Positions 28,391 to 36,796 are shown, counted from the stretch's first letter. The stretch is 64,000 nt of DNA from JAAYYM01 sp964483155 (GCA_964483155.1 CAZAAC010000004.1:26285-90284); one strand, 5' to 3'. The notes: generated from the letters alone by a model not told the origin. Program-made: numbers and translations.

Positions 28391-28419
28391 TTGTAAAACC
28401 ATTAATTCTGTTGTAATAT
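28391..28419 (+). promoter_or_regulatory. Promoter of the 28.4-28.6 kb leader or small RNA
   Basis: TTGTAA, a 17-nt spacer and TAATAT. It lies in the 519-base gap between the divergent tig and TM1266 genes. The rest of that gap holds the tig promoter, a small CACCCA/TGGGTG hairpin at 28304-28323, and the RNA described in the next entry. Confidence 0.55.
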
Positions 28420-28426
28420 AGTAATA

Positions 28427-28598
28427 AGCCTATACAAATGACTACTATTGTTCTCGTTTCTATAGCCTCTATTCTGTAGAAGAATAGAACTAATTCATCA
28501 GATTTTCTAAAACAAAGGATTTTCCTGCGGTAAAGAAGATGTGTAGCGCATATATTTACGATACGTCTTTTTGGAATACGCCGAAGGGGCGTTTTTTA
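28427..28598 (+). ncRNA. Candidate small RNA or untranslated leader, unidentified
   Basis: A ~170-nt stretch with a promoter at its 5' side and an intrinsic terminator at its 3' side (ACGCC-GAAGG-GGCGT followed by TTTTTT, 28578-28598), and no plausible coding frame. It contains a strong hairpin TCTATTCT / AGAATAGA with a 5-nt loop near 28472. Either an independent small RNA or a terminator-controlled leader of the TM1266/ECF genes that begin ~50 nt later. I could not match it to a known riboswitch class or to 6S RNA by eye. Confidence 0.5.
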
Positions 28599-28646
28599 AT
28601 TTAAGGAAAACTCTTCACTTACTATTTTTGAAAGGAGGAACACGAT

Positions 28647-28901
28647 TTGGATGATCGCGTAGCCATTATAGGCATTTTTATTCACACGCCAACTGCAATA
28701 TTGAAGGTTAATGAAATATTACATGAGTATGCCGGATCTATCGTTGGGCGGATGGGGCTTCCCTACAGAGAGAAAAAAATCAATATCATATCTATTATAA
28801 TAAATGCCAAAGGTAATGAAATCAGCAGTCTTGCCGGAAAATTGGGGAGACTCGAAGGTATTACGGTCAAATGCATGCAGACCGATATCAGCACTCCATA
28901 A
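28647..28901 (+). CDS. TM1266-family iron-only hydrogenase system putative regulator
   Basis: An 84-residue ACT-like protein of the TM1266 family (RVAIIGIFIHTPTAILKVNE, YAGSIVGRMGLPYREKKINI, LGRLEGITVKCM). Members usually lie near FeFe-hydrogenase maturation genes and are annotated as putative regulators by context. None of those genes is in this window. The start codon is TTG, strongly supported by AAAGGAGG 8 nt upstream. It precedes an ECF-like membrane protein by 46 nt. Confidence 0.85.
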   Translation: MDDRVAIIGIFIHTPTAILKVNEILHEYAGSIVGRMGLPYREKKINIISIIINAKGNEISSLAGKLGRLEGITVKCMQTDISTP

Positions 28902-28947
28902 ATACAACCACTATAATTAACAATACAATCCATAAAGGAGAACTACT

Positions 28948-29517
28948 ATGAAAATAACAATTAAACAAATCACGCAAACCGCATTACTTTTAGCATTATG
29001 TATTATAAGTCAGTATTTTAAAAATCTATCGGTCTATATTACAGGCCCTATTATCAATGCAATATTAATCATTGCCACTCTTTCTATTGGACTATTTGCT
29101 GGTATTACCATATCGATTATTGCACCTATTACGGCATTTTTCTTTACTGGTTCACCTATTATGGCAGCCATTCCTTTGATGTTCCCAGTTATTATGCTCG
29201 GAAATTTGATTTTAGTAGGAACAACCTACTATTTCGAAAAAAAGCAGACTTTTAAATATCATCTTCCAACAGGTCTTATCATTGGTTCTGTTGCCAAATC
29301 AATTTTTATGGGCGTTGTAATCGTCCTAATATTGCTACCATTATTTAGTAGTAATATTGCTTCTAGATTGCCAAAGCCAGAAGCACTTCCTGCAGTACTT
29401 GCAACTGCAAAGACCACCTTTTCTTTAACACAACTGATTACTGCATTGATGGGTAGTCTACTCGCATGGTTGATTTGGTTGCGACTTGGAAAAGCATTGC
29501 AGAAGGGCGAACTATAA
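28948..29517 (+). CDS. ECF-transporter S-component-like membrane protein
   Basis: A 189-residue hydrophobic protein with about six membrane segments. The opening TIKQITQTALLLALCIISQYF and the Ala/Gly-rich first helices are typical of S components of energy-coupling factor vitamin importers, which bind substrate and use a shared EcfAAT module encoded elsewhere. The substrate cannot be assigned, and no known vitamin riboswitch was recognised upstream. AAAGGAG precedes the start, and a strong terminator follows. Confidence 0.7.
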   Translation: MKITIKQITQTALLLALCIISQYFKNLSVYITGPIINAILIIATLSIGLFAGITISIIAPITAFFFTGSPIMAAIPLMFPVIMLGNLILVGTTYYFEKKQTFKYHLPTGLIIGSVAKSIFMGVVIVLILLPLFSSNIASRLPKPEALPAVLATAKTTFSLTQLITALMGSLLAWLIWLRLGKALQKGEL

Positions 29518-29537
29518 TTTCATTATTTCAAAATTCA

Positions 29538-29589
29538 AAAACCCACAGCATCTTCCGTGAAAACATGGACTGCCCTCGCTGTGGGTTTT
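29538..29589. terminator. Bidirectional terminator between ECF-like and GGDEF genes
   Basis: AAAACCCACAGC and GCTGTGGGTTTT pair over 12 bp around an inner 6-bp stem (TCCGTG/CATGGA, AAAA loop). The stop codon of the GGDEF gene lies within its right arm. It ends convergent transcription units. Confidence 0.82.
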
Positions 29590-30496
29590 ATGATGGAATC
29601 GCTTTCCCTGCTTTTTTATTTTCATACATTTTTGCATCTGCCTCATTCAGCAGTTGTGCAATCCCTTTATTCTTACCGCTGCCAATACCAACGGCCACTT
29701 CACAATGCGGCCCACCCAATCTGTTTTCCTCATCCAAATCCAATTGAAACTGATTGATAAAATTTATAGCATCCTCATACCCTGCTTCTATCAAGATTGT
29801 TATAAATTCATCGCCGCCCAAACGATAAATCCTGATTGTATCATCAGTACTTTTCACATCAGGCGAGCCCTCCGGCCTTGTTCTAGAAAGCAGAACACGC
29901 CCGACTTTTTTTATTAATTCATCCCCTATATCGTGTCCCATAGTATCATTGACACATTTTAAATTATTAATATCAAAAAACAATACTGCAAGACTACAGA
30001 TATTTGGATAATATTCCTCACTATCTCTCATAAATTTACTACGATTATAAAGACACGTCATACGATCATAATCCGTCTCCCAAACCAGTTCTTCATTTTT
30101 TTGCTCATGTCTGTGTAGCACTTCTTGCAGCGATGCTATTTCACCAATCGAATCCTTCACCAGATTCATAATATCCTGTACCTCATTAATATTCCCAACT
30201 CGATACAGTACCCCATCTACATCAATCAACTTATTTTTAATATTAAACCAACACTTTTCCTCATGATTATAAGCTTCCCAACGATGTATCTCACCATTTT
30301 CAGTAAGTCGCGGACAATAAGTGCAGGGCTGCTGCTTATTGTAAATAACTTCATAACATTTTTTTCCTATCAGACTTTGTATGTCTTTGCCCCTTGCCAT
30401 AAAAGAATTAACATAGACGATTTGTTTCGTTTTTTCTTCAATTACATACAAACCTTCTGCACACTCTAATAATGCATTTATCCATTTTTCTTCCAT
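29588..30496 (-). CDS. PAS-GGDEF diguanylate cyclase
   Basis: A 302-residue soluble protein. The N-terminal ~110 residues resemble a PAS domain and contain C58-x2-C61 in QPCTYCPRL, a possible metal or redox site. The catalytic domain has FFDINNLKCVNDTMGHDIGD and an intact GGDEF at 227-231 (YRLGGDEF), so it should make cyclic di-GMP from GTP. The inhibitory RxxD site five residues upstream is missing, so product inhibition through that site is not expected. It is the last gene of a probable operon starting with the cyclic-nucleotide-binding protein. Confidence 0.88.
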   Translation of the reverse strand: MEEKWINALLECAEGLYVIEEKTKQIVYVNSFMARGKDIQSLIGKKCYEVIYNKQQPCTYCPRLTENGEIHRWEAYNHEEKCWFNIKNKLIDVDGVLYRVGNINEVQDIMNLVKDSIGEIASLQEVLHRHEQKNEELVWETDYDRMTCLYNRSKFMRDSEEYYPNICSLAVLFFDINNLKCVNDTMGHDIGDELIKKVGRVLLSRTRPEGSPDVKSTDDTIRIYRLGGDEFITILIEAGYEDAINFINQFQLDLDEENRLGGPHCEVAVGIGSGKNKGIAQLLNEADAKMYENKKAGKAIPS

Positions 30497-30522
30497 ACTA
30501 TGCTCCCTAAATCCCTCTTTGC

Positions 30523-31074
30523 TTAATGCCTATAAACAATCTTATGTTTAAATGCCTCTGCAGCCTCTTTACAATCCAACAATTTGATCAGCTCCAAAGC
30601 AAATGGAATTGAAGTTCCCATCCCGCGGGATGTCGTAATATGACCATCTGTCACCACTTCATCCTCAGATAAAGAAGCTCCTTGCAGATACTCCTCGTTT
30701 CCTGGAAAGCATACTGCCCTCTTTCCCATCAAAATTCCCATTTTCCCAAGTATCCTTGGTGCTGCACAAATAGCTGCAATTTTTTTATGTGCCAGATTAA
30801 ATTCTCGAATCTGCTCTGTAAGTTCTTTATGTTTTTCCAAATTCTCTGTACCTGGAGATCCTCCCGGAAGTACAAGCATTTCCACAGCATTGAAATCTAC
30901 ATCCACATACTTTATATCTGCAGCAACTGTAATACCATGTGAACCAGTTACAGTATCCTTATTATCAATCGATACCATTACAACATCAAGCTTGTCTCTA
31001 CGAAGTAAATCGACTACTGTAAGTGCTTCAATTTCTTCAAAACCTGCCCCTAAAAACACGCAAATTCTTCCCAT
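30523..31074 (-). CDS. DJ-1/PfpI family protein
   Basis: A 183-residue DJ-1/YajL-type protein. The conserved elbow cysteine is in AAICAAPRILGK, and the acidic partner in FLGAGFEEIEALTVVDLLRR. Family members act as glyoxalases, deglycases or oxidative-stress chaperones; activity cannot be chosen from sequence. AAGGAGG precedes the start. It follows the lipoprotein gene by 16 nt and precedes the GGDEF gene by 26 nt. Confidence 0.88.
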   Translation of the reverse strand: MGRICVFLGAGFEEIEALTVVDLLRRDKLDVVMVSIDNKDTVTGSHGITVAADIKYVDVDFNAVEMLVLPGGSPGTENLEKHKELTEQIREFNLAHKKIAAICAAPRILGKMGILMGKRAVCFPGNEEYLQGASLSEDEVVTDGHITTSRGMGTSIPFALELIKLLDCKEAAEAFKHKIVYRH

Positions 31075-31090
31075 ACACTACCTCCTTGTT

Positions 31091-32515
31091 TTAGTACTCA
31101 TACATTATTTCCGCTTCATTTGAACCAATAATCTGACGAAAGACCTGTGTTTTAATACGTCGCGAGCCTTCACGCCATCCAATATCCGCTTCCTCTTCTA
31201 ATTCACTTGCAGTTATTTCATAATAGAACCAATCGCCGACCCTTTCCATATTTTTAACGTCATAAGTATAAAGCGTCAAGTCTTCATCACCAATATCCAT
31301 CGAACTATAAGGTATCTCTGGCACCATGATAGTCGACTGTGTCGCTCCGTTTTCAAATACACAAATTGCACCTTCTGCAATGAAATAGCAATCAACAGGC
31401 TGTACTAAAAAATCCTGTGCTTCCGTAATCTCACCACTTTTAAGATCTACATAAAAGGTCTTAGCCTCTTCCATTATGGTACTATAATACACGCCCTCTG
31501 ACGTTGCAAGAAATGATTCTTCCACGAGGGTTTCATATACATCTTTTCCCTCTTCCTGATTACCGATGCATATCTCAAAATCACTCCCGTCTTTGTTTAC
31601 ACGAGCAATACGTCCACCTTGAAAAAAATTTCCTGTTCCGCCATAGGCTCCATATGAAAAATAGATGACCTCCTCATCAACTATTTGAAAACATGGGATG
31701 ATGCAGCCGCGGTCACCAAATTCATACAAATCTGCATCTGTCTCTGCTAAAAGCAATTCGTTGGTTCCATCCACATTTACACTGCAAAGCTTTAATTTAC
31801 CAAGAATTGCTTCTTCAAATTCCGTTTCTCCAAGATAATAAATCACTCCATTTTCAACCTTTATCACCTCACTGCACGGATTCTGCAAATCATAGTTGGC
31901 GACTTCCATCGTAAGCGGATTAATATAGGATAACTGGTACTTTTCATTTTCATCTGCCAATGTAGCAATGACAATCCCTGTCTCTTCGTCAACAGCATTT
32001 ACCCTACCAAAACCATGTTCTATTTCGTTTTCTCCATTTAAATCCACAGAATAAACTGTTTGATAATAATCAGCTCCACTTTTGTTCAAATACATTCTTC
32101 CCTGACTCATAAATATATTACCATCACCCATATCTGCAAAGGCAACCTGGGTTGCATTATCCGCAGATATTTTCATTATATTCTTTGTTGTCCCTCCTAT
32201 CATTCCATAATCACCAAAAATACCTGTCTCTTCAAAGTCTGTCGCTTGATACTGTCTGTAATAGGCATCCCCATTGTATGTAACAAAATGTCCACCATTA
32301 TTTTCTATTTTCTCTACAATGACCTCATCATCATCACCCGCATCTTCTATTTCCTGCACATCAGCCTTTAAATCTGCCTCTTCCTCTTGGACACTGACTT
32401 CCTCAGTCAACTCTATACCGTCTATATCACTAACACTCTGCACTGTTTCATTCTTACCACAACCTGTTATTAGTAAGGCACTTATCAAAACACATATGAA
32501 AAAGAAATTCTTCAT
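31091..32515 (-). CDS. Lipoprotein with beta-propeller-like repeats (DUF5050-like)
   Basis: A 474-residue exported lipoprotein. The signal peptide ends with lipobox LITGC (acylated C19), followed by a Glu/Asp-rich linker to ~75. The rest contains repeated short beta motifs such as YNGDAYYRQYQ, GRMYLNKSGADYYQTVYSVD and GVYYSTIMEE, the pattern of DUF5050-type propellers in clostridial surface lipoproteins. The ligand is unknown. GGGAGAG supports the start. It sits 37 nt after the cyclase gene, so it could be an extracellular sensor for the signalling operon (inference). Confidence 0.68.
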   Translation of the reverse strand: MKNFFFICVLISALLITGCGKNETVQSVSDIDGIELTEEVSVQEEEADLKADVQEIEDAGDDDEVIVEKIENNGGHFVTYNGDAYYRQYQATDFEETGIFGDYGMIGGTTKNIMKISADNATQVAFADMGDGNIFMSQGRMYLNKSGADYYQTVYSVDLNGENEIEHGFGRVNAVDEETGIVIATLADENEKYQLSYINPLTMEVANYDLQNPCSEVIKVENGVIYYLGETEFEEAILGKLKLCSVNVDGTNELLLAETDADLYEFGDRGCIIPCFQIVDEEVIYFSYGAYGGTGNFFQGGRIARVNKDGSDFEICIGNQEEGKDVYETLVEESFLATSEGVYYSTIMEEAKTFYVDLKSGEITEAQDFLVQPVDCYFIAEGAICVFENGATQSTIMVPEIPYSSMDIGDEDLTLYTYDVKNMERVGDWFYYEITASELEEEADIGWREGSRRIKTQVFRQIIGSNEAEIMYEY

Positions 32516-32552
32516 GTAATTCTCTCCCCTTCCCCTTTATTCTTTCATTCGA

Positions 32553-33908
32553 TTATGATTTTTCAATCTTTACAATCTGTATCATATCATTTTCAATATA
32601 CTTGCCCATAATTTCCTGCCCCTCAAATTTGAAATAGACATTTGTATATAACTCCATTTTAATATCTACTTTCAAACGCCTGTTAGAAATCGAAAGAATA
32701 TGTCCCTGTATTGTCTCCTTCTTTGCATATTTACCTTCAAACACAAAGAGTTCAATCTCTTTCGGAATTTCTAACTGCTCCATGATATCTATCTCACTGT
32801 TACAAATAAGTTTTCCCACTGCTGTGATATCATATATATAAATAGGCTTCTGGATTCCCTTTGGATGAATTTCACTTTTGTTTCGATAAGAAATTCCCTT
32901 AACTGCTTTCACCACATTTTCTGAAGCAAGAATCTGTTTCCCAACCGTATAACCCTCAATACGTCCTGCGAGATTAACATTCTGCCCCACTACACCATAT
33001 TTGGCCCTTCGTTCACTTCCAATATTACCAAGGATTACTTCTCCCGTATGAACGCCGATACCCATCTGCAGATTTGGAAAACCATATTTCTCATTAAAAA
33101 CATTGACATCTGACATGGCATTTTGCATTTCAATTGCACACTTCATGGCATTTAAAACATGTTTTTTGCATTTGACAGGCTCACCGAATATAGCAAATAT
33201 GGCATCTCCAATAAATTCTATAATGGTTCCCTTATAATGCTCAATAATTACTGTCATTTCCGCCAGATAATGATTGAGCATGGTCATCAAGTCAACTGGC
33301 GGCATAATCTCGCTCATTGCTGTAAATCCTCGCAAATCACTCATGATAATTGTTACTTCCTGCTTTTCTCCACCAAACTTACCACCATCGGGTGCAGCAA
33401 GAATCTTCTGCACAATTTCATCGGAGAGATAACGCCCAAAGGTTTTTGATATCAACTGATTTCTAACCTCCAGACTCTCGTTCAATGCTTTAATCTGTTC
33501 CATTACCTTAACTGCATCTTTTAATTCATACAATTCTGATAAATCATTGACCACTACGATTATCCCATTATTTTCACAAGCACTCTTTAAGTATGATGTC
33601 GTCACATACAGCTTTTTCTTTGTTCCCTGCGCTACATAATCCACGATATTTCTTTGCACCGTAGTATCATGATAAATTGCATTTAATATTGCTTGATTAA
33701 ATGCATCATTTTCTGCTTCTCCGATGAAAACAGCTGCAAAAGAAGTGTTGATAATGCTATCATCCACTGCCAAAATAACTTTACATGCCGTATTGACTGA
33801 AGTGATTTTACCATCTGCACTTATGGTAAGAACACCCTCTGCCATATTTTTTACGACACTTTCATAAATAGCCGTTTCACTACTTTTTTTATTTTGAAAT
33901 TCTCTCAT
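32553..33908 (-). CDS. Class III adenylate/guanylate cyclase with N-terminal PAS domain
   Basis: A 451-residue soluble protein with three parts: a PAS domain (~10-130, MAEGVLTISADGKITSVN), the class III cyclase domain (~180-350), and a C-terminal beta-rich domain resembling PilZ (~385-451). Metal-binding aspartates are D191 (IIMSDLRGFT) and D235 (FIGDAIFAIFGEP); transition-state N312 and R316 are in NVNLAGRIE. So it should be catalytically active; cAMP versus cGMP is not clear from the specificity positions. GGGAG precedes the ATG, which overlaps the TIM-barrel gene stop as ATGA. A cyclic-nucleotide-binding protein is encoded two genes upstream. Confidence 0.87.
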   Translation of the reverse strand: MREFQNKKSSETAIYESVVKNMAEGVLTISADGKITSVNTACKVILAVDDSIINTSFAAVFIGEAENDAFNQAILNAIYHDTTVQRNIVDYVAQGTKKKLYVTTSYLKSACENNGIIVVVNDLSELYELKDAVKVMEQIKALNESLEVRNQLISKTFGRYLSDEIVQKILAAPDGGKFGGEKQEVTIIMSDLRGFTAMSEIMPPVDLMTMLNHYLAEMTVIIEHYKGTIIEFIGDAIFAIFGEPVKCKKHVLNAMKCAIEMQNAMSDVNVFNEKYGFPNLQMGIGVHTGEVILGNIGSERRAKYGVVGQNVNLAGRIEGYTVGKQILASENVVKAVKGISYRNKSEIHPKGIQKPIYIYDITAVGKLICNSEIDIMEQLEIPKEIELFVFEGKYAKKETIQGHILSISNRRLKVDIKMELYTNVYFKFEGQEIMGKYIENDMIQIVKIEKS

Positions 33909-34621
33909 ATCTGCTCCCAATATGCTAACGATCTCTCAAAATCCGATGGTTTAGTAACTTCAATTGTCATAATTGGTTCTTTTTCTAATTTTGCAATACT
34001 TTGTTTTAGACTATACCAGTCAATTATTCCACCACCAATCGGCAGATGTTCATCAAGTATTCCGCGATTATCATTCAGGTGCATATACCCTATATATGGA
34101 CCAAGCACGTCCACCCAAACAGCAAGTGGCGTCTTTGTCAAATTTGCATGGCCAACATCCAAACAGATGCCAACTAACTCGGGCTCCGTATAAAGTGATA
34201 ACTTTAATAATATTCCTGGGTTGATATCCAAAGTGTTCTCAACGTATATTTTCACACCATAACGCTGTGCCATCTTCATTAAAAATTCACCCGCGACCTT
34301 GCACCACAAATCACTTATATTTTCCTCTATTAGTACCGGATAACAGCAGGAATGAATGACCACATTGGTCACTCCTAGCTTATTCCCTGTTGCGATAGAC
34401 CTCTCCACCTTTTCCTGTGAAATATGTCTGATATCCTCATCATTACTTGCAAAATTAATGTCAATAAACGCGCCGTGCAAAGATGGCGTATCCATATTGT
34501 GATAGATACGTAAAATATCTTCTTCCTTATAATTCGGAAAAGCAGCATCCATAATCTCACAAGGATAATGCAATTTTCTATATTGATCTGCATAAATTGC
34601 TACGCTTTGACATTGCAACAT
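33905..34621 (-). CDS. Sugar phosphate isomerase/epimerase-like TIM-barrel protein
   Basis: A 238-residue AP-endonuclease-2/xylose-isomerase-like TIM barrel. Typical strand ends with metal-ligand character are visible: LHGAFIDINF, NVVIHSCCYPV, IYVENTLD, VGICLDVGHANLT, GYMHLNDNRG, and TIEVTKPSDF. The substrate is unknown; relatives act on sugars, inosose or AP-DNA. The frame opens with GTG at 34630, but that codon lies inside the AGGAGGTG ribosome site, so the ATG at 34621 is the start. It lies between the cyclic-nucleotide-binding gene and the cyclase, overlapping the latter by 4 nt. Confidence 0.8.
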   Translation of the reverse strand: MLQCQSVAIYADQYRKLHYPCEIMDAAFPNYKEEDILRIYHNMDTPSLHGAFIDINFASNDEDIRHISQEKVERSIATGNKLGVTNVVIHSCCYPVLIEENISDLWCKVAGEFLMKMAQRYGVKIYVENTLDINPGILLKLSLYTEPELVGICLDVGHANLTKTPLAVWVDVLGPYIGYMHLNDNRGILDEHLPIGGGIIDWYSLKQSIAKLEKEPIMTIEVTKPSDFERSLAYWEQI

Positions 34622-34645
34622 ATATCGCACCTCCTGCTGGATATT

Positions 34646-35173
34646 TTAATAATACATACTAAAATGATCCATCACATAATAAGCATCATAGCCACTCTTT
34701 ACAAATGCTTCATTTGCCAGCTTATCGTATTCTGCCGCATACTTTTTCATTTTTGACCAAAGTCCTTCTTTTTTACTTGACATGCCTTCTGCAATCGCCT
34801 CAGACATTGTCTTGCATACCTCAACATAATCACCCGTTAGAGAACGTAGTCTTGTTGAAAGATTGCTCATCATCGATATTGCTACTGCCGGGTTTTCTTT
34901 AATATACTCTTCAAAAGCAGACTGCTTGATGCAGGCAAGTTCTGACTCCTTAAATGCCACTGCTGTAGCACTGCGTGGCATATCATCTATCACTGCCATT
35001 TCGCCAAAATATTTACCTGCACCGAGTTCTACCAAACATTTTTCATTTTCTTTACCATAGTTAATGTAAATACCCACAAGACCACTGATTACCTCATACA
35101 TTTCCGTTCCCTTGTCCCCTTGTTTAAAAACAACATCACCCATTCCAAATGTCCTTAATTCAACTTTTTCCAT
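34646..35173 (-). CDS. Stand-alone cyclic-nucleotide-binding domain protein
   Basis: A 175-residue protein with one cNMP-binding domain (about 5-120). The phosphate-binding cassette FGEMAVIDDMPRSATAVA keeps the ligand Glu (E58) and Arg (R67), so cAMP/cGMP binding is likely. After the domain comes a helical C-terminus (SEAIAEGMSSKKEGLWSKMKKYAAEYDKL) with no helix-turn-helix, unlike Crp/Fnr regulators. It therefore probably acts by protein contact rather than DNA binding. AAGGAGG precedes the start. It is first in the operon that includes a class III cyclase. Confidence 0.88.
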   Translation of the reverse strand: MEKVELRTFGMGDVVFKQGDKGTEMYEVISGLVGIYINYGKENEKCLVELGAGKYFGEMAVIDDMPRSATAVAFKESELACIKQSAFEEYIKENPAVAISMMSNLSTRLRSLTGDYVEVCKTMSEAIAEGMSSKKEGLWSKMKKYAAEYDKLANEAFVKSGYDAYYVMDHFSMYY

Positions 35174-35222
35174 TACCGCTTCCTCCTTATTACTTATTGT
35201 ATTTGTAACTATTATTCATTAA

Positions 35223-35251
35223 ATTATACACTAATTGCTTTAACACATCAA
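35223..35251 (-). promoter_or_regulatory. Promoter of the cyclic-nucleotide signalling operon
   Basis: Minus-strand TTGATG, a 17-nt spacer and TATAAT, ~50 nt before the cyclic-nucleotide-binding gene. No other good promoter was seen in the short gaps downstream. Confidence 0.65.
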
Positions 35252-35280
35252 ACATTAGAATACATATTTTTATGTGATTG

Positions 35281-35289
35281 TGATACAAT
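35281..35289 (+). promoter_or_regulatory. Extended -10 element for the CYTH gene
   Basis: TG-A-TACAAT, ~33 nt before the CYTH start, with no clear -35. It is divergent from the signalling-operon promoter. Confidence 0.4.
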
Positions 35290-35321
35290 AAAAATAACAA
35301 TAATAGGTTAGGGAGAGAACA

Positions 35322-35768
35322 ATGGAAATAGAAAGAAAATTTATTATTAATGTGTTGCCGACCGATATAGTCAATTATCCTTATCATCTGATTGAACAGG
35401 GTTATTTATGTACAGATCCAGTAATTCGGGTTCGTCGTGAGGATAACAACTATTACATGACTTATAAAAGTGGTGGCATGATGATTCGCGAAGAATACAA
35501 TCTTCCTTTGACAAAAGAAGCATATGAACTACTACTACCTAAAACAGAAGGTAATATTATCTCTAAAAAAAGAGTCCTTATCCCGTATGAATCATACACG
35601 ATAGAACTCGACATTTTTGAAGCACCCTTTGCGCCATTATATCTGGCGGAAGTAGAATTTAAATCAGAGGAGGAGGCTACACATTTTATACCTCCTAACT
35701 GGTTTGGTAATGATGTCACTGAAGATGGTCGTTACCACAATAGCAATATGAGCAAGCAGACCTTCTAA
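35322..35768 (+). CDS. CYTH-domain protein (triphosphate tunnel metalloenzyme family)
   Basis: A 148-residue protein starting with the ExExK signature (MEIERKF) of the CYTH/TTM superfamily, which includes inorganic triphosphatases and class IV adenylyl cyclases. Basic tunnel-type residues occur in VIRVRREDNNYYMTYKSGG, and acidic ligands in ELDIFEAP and LAEVEFKSEEEA. A short bacterial form; triphosphatase activity is the commonest guess. GGGAGAG precedes the start. Its TAA overlaps the TAG of the convergent LacI gene. Confidence 0.87.
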   Translation: MEIERKFIINVLPTDIVNYPYHLIEQGYLCTDPVIRVRREDNNYYMTYKSGGMMIREEYNLPLTKEAYELLLPKTEGNIISKKRVLIPYESYTIELDIFEAPFAPLYLAEVEFKSEEEATHFIPPNWFGNDVTEDGRYHNSNMSKQTF

Positions 35769-36796
35769 TTTATCCTTCTCGTTGAGCCACCAATCACTAG
35801 CTCTGCTTCAAAGGTTTTATGTTGATGATCAACTTTCTTGCGCAAAACATCAAAAAGAATCGCTACTGTTTCCTTCGCAATCTCTTCAATTGGCTGTCTG
35901 ATTGTCGTAATCGATGGACTATAAAAATATGCCATATCAATGCCGTCGAACCCTGCTACCGAAATATCTTCTGGTATTTTACGTCCACTTTCTAGAATCG
36001 CTTTACATGCACCGATTGCAAGCGTATCTGAAATAGCATAAACAGCCGTCGGAATATTCTCTGATATCAGTATTTGGTTCATGACCGCATATCCATTCTC
36101 CATCGTATAGGGATCCAATTCATTGTTCATAACATAAATAAGTGATTCCTCTGGCTCTATCCCATTATCCTCAAGTGCCATCCGATAACCTTCCTGTCTC
36201 AATTTTCCGACACTTTCGTCTAAATTACTTGCCACAATCGTTGCAATTTTTTTATGTCCCATCTTACATAGATAGTCAACAAGCTTATAGCTCTCCTTTA
36301 CATCATCAACTGATACTGAAGAATAACTTGTATCCTGATATTTCTGTGTCATGGCAATCGTACTGAGTACAAAAGGCACCTGTAGCTGTTGAAGCTTTTC
36401 CTTTGTATGGGTAAAATATCCGCCTAAAAAAATAATGCCCCGTAACCTCTTCTCTTTAATTAATTCAAGCGCAACATCAACTTCATCCTCATTCATTTCA
36501 ACATGATGCAATACAAGCGAATACTTCTTCTTCTGTATTTCGCTTTCCATAATCTTAATCATTTTCATAAAAAACGGATTAGAGATACCCTTAACAAGAA
36601 TTGCGATTACCTTTGCATCCAATCTCTTCAGATTCCTTGCACTATTGTTAGGAATATAATGATATTGTTTAATGATTTCCATTACCTTCATCTTTGTCTC
36701 TTCGTTGATGTCTGGATGATTATTCATTGCACGTGATACTGTACTAACACCCACACCACACATTCTTGCAATATCTTTAATTGTAATCGTTTCCAT
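35765..36796 (-). CDS. LacI-family regulator, probably of the maltodextrin operon
   Basis: A 343-residue LacI/GalR repressor. The helix-turn-helix and hinge read ITIKDIARMCGVGVSTVSRA and YIPNNSARNLKR, followed by the periplasmic-binding-protein-like effector domain. It is last in the binding protein-permease-permease-MalQ run, 98 nt after malQ, so autoregulation is likely. Start choice is uncertain: in-frame ATGs at 36808, 36802 and 36796. The last gives the standard METITIKDIA beginning with GGG 7 nt upstream. The natural target is probably the repeat cluster at 41752-41789 (inference). Confidence 0.87.
   Translation of the reverse strand: METITIKDIARMCGVGVSTVSRAMNNHPDINEETKMKVMEIIKQYHYIPNNSARNLKRLDAKVIAILVKGISNPFFMKMIKIMESEIQKKKYSLVLHHVEMNEDEVDVALELIKEKRLRGIIFLGGYFTHTKEKLQQLQVPFVLSTIAMTQKYQDTSYSSVSVDDVKESYKLVDYLCKMGHKKIATIVASNLDESVGKLRQEGYRMALEDNGIEPEESLIYVMNNELDPYTMENGYAVMNQILISENIPTAVYAISDTLAIGACKAILESGRKIPEDISVAGFDGIDMAYFYSPSITTIRQPIEEIAKETVAILFDVLRKKVDHQHKTFEAELVIGGSTRRIN

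Noticed and set aside
28427..28598. Assignment of the intergenic RNA to 6S RNA or a named vitamin riboswitch
   Set aside because: No TPP, FMN, cobalamin, THF or preQ1 core was recognised, and the 6S central bubble could not be drawn confidently by eye. Left as unidentified.
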